Shown piece by piece: positions 24,727 to 32,200 of a stretch of DNA of 52,311 nucleotides (its first letter is position 1; the number at the start of each line of letters is the position of its first letter). The notes beneath the pieces are model-generated. The model made no database searches and was not told where the DNA came from. It was given only the letters and a program-made list of their open reading frames with translations. The stretch is taken from NCBI GenBank assembly GCA_964487505.1, contig CAZARD010000017.1, positions 1 to 52,311 on the forward strand, written 5' to 3'. The translations under genes were made by a program, and so were the position numbers. This DNA is from JAFDVJ01 sp964487505 (lineage in GTDB: Bacteria; Acidobacteriota; Blastocatellia; Pyrinomonadales; Pyrinomonadaceae).

Positions 24727-25347
24727 ATGCATCCAAGAACAAAACGGCAGAAGGAGATTCTTGAGTACATTGCCGCGTTCATTGAAACGCGCGGGTTCAA
24801 GCCTTCCTATCAGCAGATCGCCGATCACCTTCATCTGGCGTCGAAGGCCGCCGTCGCGAAGCATATCGAATCGCTCGAGAAACAGGGGCTGGTCAGGCGG
24901 CGCCGGGAGAACGGAAGCTTCAGCCTCGAACTGATGCCGAAAGAATCGGCGACCGAACTCGTCTGCGAGATCGGTTGGCTCGATGTGCCGCGTTCGAATC
25001 TTGCGATCGACGATTTCCTCGACGAGCCGTTGCTCGTTCCGACCTTTCTGCTTGGGTTCTACAAACCGGAACGGCTGGCCGCGTTTCTCGTTCAGAACGA
25101 TTCGATGATCGAAGAGCAGATCCGAGAGGGCGACATTGCGATCGTCGAGCGCCGTTCTTTCGCGCGCGACGGCGACATCGTCGTCGCCACGGTTGAATCG
25201 GCACGTACTGTCCTCAAGCGCATATACCGCCGCGGTTCGGCCGTCGAATTGCGGCCCGCCAATCCGAAGTACGGCGTTCTCAGGCTGGGCGCCGACCAGG
25301 TCGAGGTCCACGCGGTTTTTCGGGGCCTTCTGCGGCCCCTGTCCTGA
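24727..25347 (+). CDS. LexA-like regulator lacking the canonical cleavage site
   Basis: A 206-aa protein with the LexA layout. The N-terminal winged HTH (RTKRQKEILEYIAAFIETRG, FKPSYQQIADHLHLASKAAVAKHIESLEKQG) is followed by an S24 peptidase domain with the nucleophile Ser126 in NDSM and general base Lys164 in TVLKRIY. In LexA the self-cleavage site is Ala-Gly in VAAG; the equivalent region here reads EIGWLDVPRSN (81-91) with no Ala-Gly or Cys-Gly. So the dyad is intact but the scissile bond seems missing. It could still repress the SOS response, be cleaved at a non-standard bond, or be a LexA paralog. The ATG at 24727 starts at the conserved N-terminus. Confidence 0.85.
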   Translation: MHPRTKRQKEILEYIAAFIETRGFKPSYQQIADHLHLASKAAVAKHIESLEKQGLVRRRRENGSFSLELMPKESATELVCEIGWLDVPRSNLAIDDFLDEPLLVPTFLLGFYKPERLAAFLVQNDSMIEEQIREGDIAIVERRSFARDGDIVVATVESARTVLKRIYRRGSAVELRPANPKYGVLRLGADQVEVHAVFRGLLRPLS

Positions 25348-25423
25348 TCCTTTTTGGATCATTGCCCCGTTACGGGTATTTGATTCATCCCGACGCAAGG
25401 GATATCCTTACTAATTTGCGATT

Positions 25424-26863
25424 ATGTCAAACAAACCGACTCCCAACGCCAGTTACAGCGTCACGCTTCGGGTCAAGATACAGAACCGTCCGGGAAAACT
25501 CGGCGAGATCACGACCGCCATTGGCCGGGCCGGCGGCGATATCGGAGCGATCGACATCGTTTCGGTGGGCCGTGATTTTCTAATCCGCGACATCACCGTC
25601 AACGCATACTCCGAAGAACACGACAACGAGATCGTCGACGCGATATCGCTGATCGACGGCGTCGAGGTCGTCCACGCCTCCGACAAGACGTTCCTGATGC
25701 ACATCGGCGGGAAGATCGAAATGGTCTCGAAGGTCCCGCTCAAGACACGCGCCGACCTTTCGATGGCTTATACGCCCGGTGTCGGCCGCGTCTGCCAGGC
25801 GATCCATCGCGATCCGGAAAAGGTCTACACGCTGACCATCAAACGCAACACCGTGGCCGTCGTTTCGGACGGCACGGCCGTGCTCGGCCTCGGCGACCTG
25901 GGGCCGGCCGCGGCGATGCCCGTGATGGAAGGGAAGGCACAGCTGTTCAAGGAGTTTGGCGGCGTCGACGCGTTCCCTATCTGTCTCAACACAAAGGACC
26001 CGCACGAGATCGTCGAGACGGTCAAGAACATCAGCGTCGCCTTCGGCGGCATCAATCTCGAGGACATCTCGGCCCCGCGGTGTTTCGAGATCGAAGAGCG
26101 TCTCAAGAACGAGCTCGATATCCCCGTGTTTCACGACGACCAGCACGGAACGGCGGTCGTTGTCCTCGCTGCCCTCATCAACGCGCTGAAGATAACCGGA
26201 AAGAAGATGAGCGAGATCAAGGTCGTCGTCAACGGCATAGGCGCGGCCGGAGTCGCCTGCTCGAAGATCGTAATGGCGGCCGGCGTGCGGAACCTGATCG
26301 GCTGCGATACGAGCGGCGCGCTTTACGAGGGGCGCGGCGAGAACATGAACTGGGTCAAGGAGTGGTTCGCGCTGAATACCAATCCTGACAAGGAAAAGGG
26401 GACGATCCGGGATGTGATCAAAGGCGCGGATGTCTTCTTCGGACTGAGCGCGCCGGGCGTCATCGATCGCGGCGATCTGAAAAACATGGCGCCCGACCCG
26501 ATCGTCTTCGCGATGGCGAATCCGATTCCCGAGATCATGCCCGAAGAAGCCGAAGGATTGGTCGCGGTGATGGCGACGGGGCGGAGCGATTACCCGAACC
26601 AGATAAACAACGTCCTGTGTTTTCCGGGGATCTTCCGCGGCGCGCTAAATTGCCGCGCGTCGCAGATCAACGAGGCGATGAAACTGGCCGCGGCCGAAGC
26701 GATCGCCGGGATCATCGCGGACGACGAACTGCACCCGGACTACATCATTCCGAGCGTTTTCGACCGTCGCGTCGGTGAGGCCGTCGCGCGCGAGGTCGAA
26801 CGGGCGGCGTATGACAGCGGGGTCGCGCGTCGTGAGCACACCACGGCAGACTCGACTTTTTAA
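25424..26863 (+). CDS. NAD-dependent malic enzyme with N-terminal ACT domain
   Basis: A 479-aa protein. Residues about 8-80 form an ACT regulatory domain (VTLRVKIQNRPGKLGEITTAIGRAGGDIG). The malic enzyme core follows with YTPGVGRVCQAI, GLGDLGPAAAMPVMEGKAQLF, the substrate and metal region FHDDQHGTAVVVLAALINAL, and the Rossmann loop VVNGIGAAGVAC. It decarboxylates malate to pyruvate with NAD(P)+. This ACT-fused form is common in bacteria and archaea and suggests allosteric control by an amino acid. Gene order rpsA-HU-HIT-lexA-like-malic enzyme is loosely spaced; it may have its own promoter in 25348-25423. Its stop overlaps the zinc-protein stop on the other strand by 4 bp. Confidence 0.95.
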   Translation: MSNKPTPNASYSVTLRVKIQNRPGKLGEITTAIGRAGGDIGAIDIVSVGRDFLIRDITVNAYSEEHDNEIVDAISLIDGVEVVHASDKTFLMHIGGKIEMVSKVPLKTRADLSMAYTPGVGRVCQAIHRDPEKVYTLTIKRNTVAVVSDGTAVLGLGDLGPAAAMPVMEGKAQLFKEFGGVDAFPICLNTKDPHEIVETVKNISVAFGGINLEDISAPRCFEIEERLKNELDIPVFHDDQHGTAVVVLAALINALKITGKKMSEIKVVVNGIGAAGVACSKIVMAAGVRNLIGCDTSGALYEGRGENMNWVKEWFALNTNPDKEKGTIRDVIKGADVFFGLSAPGVIDRGDLKNMAPDPIVFAMANPIPEIMPEEAEGLVAVMATGRSDYPNQINNVLCFPGIFRGALNCRASQINEAMKLAAAEAIAGIIADDELHPDYIIPSVFDRRVGEAVAREVERAAYDSGVARREHTTADSTF

Positions 26864-27063
26864 GCCGTTCTCGGCTCAACCCGATCAACATAGAAACACC
26901 GTGGGCAGAAGCGGTGCCTTTTCCTTAGTTCGGGCGGTATCAAGGCCGTCGCCGGATGCCGTTCGATCACCATCCGCTCCTCGGGCGTCAGTTCGGTCCA
27001 CGACCTGAGACCTTTCACAAGGCATCTCGGGCAGATCGTCTCGTGTATCTTCCGGATCATCAA
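26860..27063 (-). CDS. small CPRC/CPRC zinc-binding protein
   Basis: A 67-aa protein with two CPRC knuckles (ICPRCLVKG at about 10-18 and FCPRCFYVD at about 52-60) that can bind one zinc ion. Between them are a charged stretch (ELTPEERMVIERHPATALIPP) and a basic RKRHRF. This resembles short conserved hypothetical proteins of Acidobacteriota that I have seen, but I cannot name a function; DNA or RNA contact through the basic patch is only inference. It ends within the malic enzyme stop codon on the other strand. The ATG doublet at 27058-27063 gives MM; the first is used. Confidence 0.7.
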   Translation of the reverse strand: MMIRKIHETICPRCLVKGLRSWTELTPEERMVIERHPATALIPPELRKRHRFCPRCFYVDRVEPRTA

Positions 27064-27455
27064 CTGAGATTAAACAACAGAACATTCTGAAACTAAAGCC
27101 GTCGTCGCGATGAACTCCAAACCCCGATCGAGGCAGTGAGCCGATCGCGACAGTGGTTGCTCTGCACCCGGCGCAACGACCCGGAAGGACGCACGAGCGA
27201 TATTCTGTGCGAACTGAAACGCGGAATTGCCCCGTGCGGTGGCCCGCGTACTTGACTGCCCAATTTGCCGCGCTTGGTCCTCATTCGAACGCTAACTGTG
27301 GAAATTTCCCCAACGCCCCACAAAAATCCGCAAATTCTACGCTTGCTACCGCGCATTTCCTCCCAAAATCAGAATGATCGGGACGGCACATCGTTTGCTC
27401 GTCAAAACGATGTAGTTCTTTGCTTTCATTTATTTAGCTCCCTTTTGGAGGATTT
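27064..27455. other. intergenic stretch, 392 bp, upstream of the ior operon
   Basis: No gene is seen. Near its right end, 43 bp before the iorA start, there is a perfect 9-bp dyad (27388-27413) and, at 27445-27449, the GGAGG Shine-Dalgarno of iorA. The remainder is AT-to-GC mixed text without long frames or RNA-like structure that I can recognise. Confidence 0.6.
27388..27413 (+). promoter_or_regulatory. operator-like dyad upstream of iorA
   Basis: ACATCGTTT (27388-27396) and AAACGATGT (27405-27413) are perfect 9-bp reverse complements around GCTCGTCA. It lies 43 bp upstream of the iorA ATG, a normal distance for an operator near the transcription start. It may also be a leader hairpin, as T-rich text follows. 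The regulator is unknown. Confidence 0.6.
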
Positions 27456-29090
27456 ATGACAGAAAAGGTTTTACTCGGAGATGAGGCAGTGGCTTTGGGC
27501 GCGATCGATGCCGGAATCCACGCCGCCTACGCTTATCCGGGCACTCCGTCAACTGAAATTCTTGAGTATTTATTGGCGCATAAACAAAAGCATCATAAAC
27601 CGCATGCTGCCTGGTGCAGCAATGAAAAGACATCATACGAGGAAGCGCTAGGAGTCTCTTTTGCGGGGCGCCGCGCGTTGGTATCGATGAAACACGTCGG
27701 TCTGAATGTCGCCGCCGATCCGTTCATAAACTCGGCGCTGGTCACTATCAACGGAGGCCTGGTCGTTGTTTCGGCAGACGACCCGGGAATGCACAGTTCG
27801 CAGAACGAGCAGGACAGTCGCTATTATGCTGATTTCGCGCATATCATGTGCCTCGAACCTGCAAACCAGCAAGAGGCCTATGAAATGACGCGCGAGGCCT
27901 TCGACATCTCCGAAAGATTCCATATCCCCGTGATGGTCCGTCTCGTTACCCGTCTGGCGCACAGCCGAAGCGTCGTCAAACTCAGCGAACCGCGCGAGGA
28001 TAATCCGATCTCGAAGGCCGACTCTCCCGCCGCGTGGATCCTGCTCCCCGTAAACGCGCGCCGTCAATGGCACAAACTCCTTGAGAAGCAGAGGTTCCTT
28101 CACGATTACTCGGAAAACTCCGAACGCAATCAGCTGACCCTTTCCGAAACAAACAAAAAACTTGGCGTGATCACGACCGGTGTCGCGAAGAACTATCTTC
28201 TTGAGAATATGTCGGAGCTTGAGTCCGAACCTTCTCACCTGCATATCGGGGTCTATCCGTTCCCGGTCGAAAAGATCCGGAAGCTGGTTTCGCACGTTGA
28301 GAGGGTCCTGGTTTTGGAGGAAGGATATCCGTATCTCGAAAGATATCTGCGCGGGATCATCCCGCCGGCGGTTGAGATTCAGGGGAAATTGTCCGGCGAG
28401 GTTCCGCTCGAAGGCGAATTGACGCCGGACAACATTCGAAATGCGCTGGGTCTCCCCGGTCACAAGGGGCTGGAGCTTGCCGGATTCAACCTTCCGCAGC
28501 GCCCGCCGAGACTCTGCAACGGATGTCCGCACGGAGACAGTTTTCACGCGATCCGCGGCGCCATCGACGCAAATGAAAGCGTGTTTGTGGCCTCCGATAT
28601 CGGATGTTATTCGCTCGGCGCTTTGCCCCCGTATTCGGCGATCGAAACCTGTGTCTGTATGGGCGCATCGATCGGAATGGCAAAGGGCGCTTCAGATGCG
28701 GGGCTGCGTCCGGCACTGGCGACGATAGGCGACAGTACGTTTCTGCATTCGGGCGTAACGGCGCTGATGGATTGCATCGCCGCCGACACGGATATGACGG
28801 TGATAATCCTGGACAACGAAACGGTCGGAATGACCGGCGGGCAACCGACGATCCTTCCGGATTCGCGGCTTGAAAGCGTGGTCCTGGGGCTGGGAGCGAA
28901 TCCCGAGCACCTGCATGTCCTGACCGCTCATCCGACGCAGAACGAACGCAATACGGAGATCATCCATCGGGAGATAAATCACAAGGGGTTATCCGTGATC
29001 ATCACCGTCCGTGAATGCATTGAAACTTTGAAACGCAAGAAACGCGACAAACAGGCGGAGCCGACGAATCTGGAACTTGTATCGGTCTGA
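27456..29090 (+). CDS. iorA: indolepyruvate:ferredoxin oxidoreductase alpha subunit, lacking the C-terminal ferredoxin domain
   Basis: A 544-aa thiamine-diphosphate-dependent oxidoreductase subunit. Its N-terminus (LLGDEAVALGAIDAGIHAAYAYPGTPSTE) is the pyruvate-ferredoxin-type domain, and the C-terminal half has RLCNGCPHGDSFHAI, DIGCYSLG and TIGDSTFLHSGV, with a TPP-binding NETVGMTGGQ. Classical IorA is about 600-650 residues and ends with two 4Fe-4S clusters; here the protein ends after ECIETLKRKKRD with no CxxCxxC cluster. It probably oxidises aryl-pyruvates from aromatic amino acids to aryl-acetyl-CoA with the IorB subunit 17 bp downstream. GGAGG lies six bases before the ATG. Confidence 0.9.
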   Translation: MTEKVLLGDEAVALGAIDAGIHAAYAYPGTPSTEILEYLLAHKQKHHKPHAAWCSNEKTSYEEALGVSFAGRRALVSMKHVGLNVAADPFINSALVTINGGLVVVSADDPGMHSSQNEQDSRYYADFAHIMCLEPANQQEAYEMTREAFDISERFHIPVMVRLVTRLAHSRSVVKLSEPREDNPISKADSPAAWILLPVNARRQWHKLLEKQRFLHDYSENSERNQLTLSETNKKLGVITTGVAKNYLLENMSELESEPSHLHIGVYPFPVEKIRKLVSHVERVLVLEEGYPYLERYLRGIIPPAVEIQGKLSGEVPLEGELTPDNIRNALGLPGHKGLELAGFNLPQRPPRLCNGCPHGDSFHAIRGAIDANESVFVASDIGCYSLGALPPYSAIETCVCMGASIGMAKGASDAGLRPALATIGDSTFLHSGVTALMDCIAADTDMTVIILDNETVGMTGGQPTILPDSRLESVVLGLGANPEHLHVLTAHPTQNERNTEIIHREINHKGLSVIITVRECIETLKRKKRDKQAEPTNLELVSV

Positions 29091-29107
29091 CAAAAGAGAG
29101 GTTTCAT

Positions 29108-29680
29108 ATGAAATACGACATCATAGTGGCGGGGGTCGGCGGCCAGGGGACACTTTCCGTTTCGAGCATCATCGCCTCGAGCGCGATGAGCGAGGGGCTC
29201 AATGTAAAACAGTCTGAGCTTCACGGAATGTCGCAGCGCGGCGGAGCGGTCGTGGCCCATCTGCGAATTTCCGACAAGCCGATCGCGAGCGACATGATAC
29301 CGGTCGGGGCGGCTTCGATGATCTTGAGCATGGAGCCGCTTGAGAGTCTTCGTTATTTGAACTACCTGTCTTCGGACGGAATACTTGTTACGTCCGTCGA
29401 TCCGATGAAGAACATAACGAACTATCCCGAAATGGAAGAGGTCCTGCGCCAGATCAGACTCACGCCGCACCACGTTCTGCTCGACAGCGACAAGTTGGCG
29501 AAGGAATCCGGCTCGGCCCGTTCGGGGAACATGGTCATGGTGGGTGCGGCTTCCCATTTCTTGCCAATCAAGACCGAGACCATCGAGAACTTCATTTCTC
29601 ATCTGTTTGCCCGAAAGGGTGACAAGATCGTTGGTGCAAACCTCAAGGCTTATCAGGCGGGGAGACACGCGGCTGAATGA
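29108..29680 (+). CDS. iorB: indolepyruvate:ferredoxin oxidoreductase beta subunit
   Basis: A 190-aa gamma-type domain protein (MKYDIIVAGVGGQGTLSVSSIIASSAMSEG) with the LHGMSQRGGAVVAHLRI motif of pyruvate/2-oxoacid ferredoxin oxidoreductase gamma subunits, matching the length of IorB. It forms the core enzyme with IorA. It lies 17 bp after iorA and its stop overlaps the start of the ADP-forming acyl-CoA synthetase gene by four bases (ATGA), so the three genes are translationally coupled. Confidence 0.92.
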   Translation: MKYDIIVAGVGGQGTLSVSSIIASSAMSEGLNVKQSELHGMSQRGGAVVAHLRISDKPIASDMIPVGAASMILSMEPLESLRYLNYLSSDGILVTSVDPMKNITNYPEMEEVLRQIRLTPHHVLLDSDKLAKESGSARSGNMVMVGAASHFLPIKTETIENFISHLFARKGDKIVGANLKAYQAGRHAAE

Positions 29681-32081
29681 AAGGTGAACGAACGATCGCG
29701 GAGATCCTTCTGACCGCGAGTGAGAATGGTGAAACCGCGCTGCTCGAGACCGAGGGCTTTGAGATTTTGCGGATCTTGGGGTTCGATACTCCGGCGCAGG
29801 TCTTTGTCAGAAATTCGGCCGAGGCACGCACGGCCGACTTGTACCGGATCAACGGCGGCAAGGCCGTGATCAAGGTGGTTTCTCCCGCGATCCTGCATAA
29901 AAGCGATGTCGGCGGCGTCGCCTTTGTCAACAATGATCCCGAAACGATCTCGCGCTCGATCGGTAGTATGGAGTCGACATTTGCCGGTGCGAAGATCGTC
30001 GGTTTCACGATCAACGAGTTTGTTGAGTACAGCGCGGCGCTCGGAAACGAATTGCTTCTCGGCTTGCGTTGGACCGAGGATTTCGGCGCCGTCGTTACAT
30101 TCGGGGCCGGCGGGATCTACACGGAATTTCTGACAAGGACGTTCAAGACCGGCAAGGACATCGCCATCTTCTCAAGCACGTTGTTCGACGATGAGACTAT
30201 CGAAAGAGAACTTTCGAAAACTGCGGTTGCGGGCCTGCTGACACAGAATCTAAGAGGCCAGGCTCCACGTCTTTCGTTGGCCGATCTGCGGGAGGCAGTA
30301 AAGAAACTACTATCGGTCGCGGACGAATTGGGTCGGGCGGGCGTGACCGATCTCGAGATCAACCCGCTGGTTATCCGAAACGGGAAACTTATCGCTGTCG
30401 ATGCGCTTGTCAAACTCGGCGAACGGCGCGATCCGGATGGGAATCCGCGTCCCGTCCAAAAGATACAGAATCTGCTTGAGCCGAGATCGATCGCCGTCAT
30501 CGGCGTTTCGGAAAAACTCAATCCGGGCCATATCATCGTCAATAATCTGCTCCGCGAAGGTTTTGAACGCCGGAATGTCTTTCTCATCAAACCCGGCACG
30601 GACACTCTCGAGGGTTGCCGCTGCTTTCCCAACATCGCTTCGCTGCCACGACGGGTCGATCTTTTCGTCATCAGCGTTTCGGCAGCCCAAGTTCCGGCGA
30701 CGGTTTCGGAGATAATCGATCTCGAGAAGGCCGAAAGCATCATAATCATTCCCGGCGGCTTGGAAGAAAAGAGCGGGGGTTCCGATATTGTCGCGAGAAT
30801 GCGAAAGGCATTGGCGGATTCGCGCCGGACCGAATGGGGCGGACCGTTGATCAACGGCGGGAATTGCCTCGGAGTCCGCTCACAGCCCGGGCATTACGAC
30901 ACGATGTTCATTCCGGAATACAAGCTCTCATTGCCGAAGGGCAAAGTGTCGCCCGTTTGTTTGATCTCGCAGAGCGGCGCATTCGTGATCTCCAAAGGGA
31001 ACAAGCTTGCCGGCATAAATCCGAAGTACAGCATCTCGCTTGGCAATCAAATGGATGTCACGATCGGCGATTATCTGGACTATCTAAAAGATGACGCGGA
31101 GATCGAACTCTTTGCCGTGTATGTGGAAGGATTTGCGCCGCTCGACGGCGTGAAATTCCTGAAGGCGGCGAAAGCGATCACCGCAAGCGGCCGGGCCGTA
31201 GTCCTTTATCGGGCAGGCAGAACGCCGGACGGAGCGAAGGCGACCTCGAGCCACACCGCTTCGATCGCGGGTGATTACGCGGTGACGAGAGGCCTTGCGC
31301 TGAGCGCGGGGGTGATCGTTGCGGAGACTCTGAATGATTTTGAGGACCTGACACGACTCTTTACCTTTCTTCATGGCAAAGAAGTTTCAGGGAGAAGGCT
31401 CGGCGCGGTCTCGAACGCGGGTTTCGAGTGCGTCGCGTTCGCCGACAATCTCGGGAGTTTCCGGCTGAACAGGTTCAGCGACGAAACCGCGGAACGCCTT
31501 CGTGAACTTTTCCGCCGATCACGCATCGACACGATCGTCGATGCGCACAACCCGCTTGATCTGACGCCGATGGCAAACGATGCGGCTTGCGAGGCGGTGA
31601 TGAACGTACTCTTCGAGGATGAGGGATTTGACGTCTTCATCATCGGCGGCGTTCCTCTGACGCCGGCGCTCAACACGCTCAAGGCGGACGAATGTCACGG
31701 GGAAGACATTGCACGTGATGATTCGATCGTGCAGGGATTGATAAGAATGAAAGCCCGGACCAGAAAGGCGTTCGTGACTGTCGTGGACGCGGGGACCGCG
31801 TACGATCCGATGGCACAGATGCTGGAAGAAAACGGAATCCCGGTCTTCCGAACGGCAGACCGGGCAATGCGTTTGTTCAACGTTTACTGCGATCACAAAC
31901 TCGGCCGCGACNNNNNNNNNNNNNNNNNNNNNNNNNNNNNNNNNNNNNNNNNNNNNNNNNNNNNNNNNNNNNNNNNNNNNNNNNNNNNNNNNNNNNNNNN
32001 NNNNNNNNNNNAGACCGGGCAATGCGTTTGTTCAACGTTTACTGCGATCACAAACTCGGCCGCGACCGAAAAAGGCTGTAG
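29677..32081 (+). CDS. ADP-forming acyl-CoA (acetyl-CoA) synthetase, fused alpha/beta, split artificially by a scaffold gap
   Basis: An NDP-forming acid-CoA ligase. The ATP-grasp (beta-type) domain is at the N-terminus (about 1-230: GFEILRILGFDTPAQVF, INGGKAVIKVVSPAILHKSDVGGV, EINPLVIRNG), followed by the CoA-binding domain (about 260-360) and two succinyl-CoA-ligase-like domains, with the conserved SSHTASIAG His motif. It makes ATP and a free acid from an acyl-CoA. The 100 N at 31912-32011 are flanked by an identical 55-bp text; joining the copies gives an intact frame ending GRDRKRL and stop at 32079-32081, about 749 aa in total. Its overlap with iorB suggests that aryl-acetyl-CoA is a substrate. 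Confidence 0.93.
31912..32011. other. scaffold gap (100 N) with duplicated 55-bp flanks
   Basis: Bases 31857-31911 are repeated exactly at 32012-32066. Such perfect overlaps at gap edges are contig ends from an assembly graph, not a biological repeat. Collapsing the overlap restores the gene. Confidence 0.95.
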
Positions 32082-32200
32082 CTCCCGATCGGGGAATTGC
32101 AGCGACACATCGAAGTCCCGGATCCCCGGTAACTGAAAACGCGGAGAAGCGAGGCCGCAAACGCGAGCCTTCGCTCAACTCCGGCATCTCTTCATAAGAC

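Noticed and set aside
31857..32066. A direct repeat or insertion-element footprint around the gap at 31912
   Set aside because: Exact 55-bp identity at both gap edges is an assembly overlap; a second gap at 38516 shows the same length.
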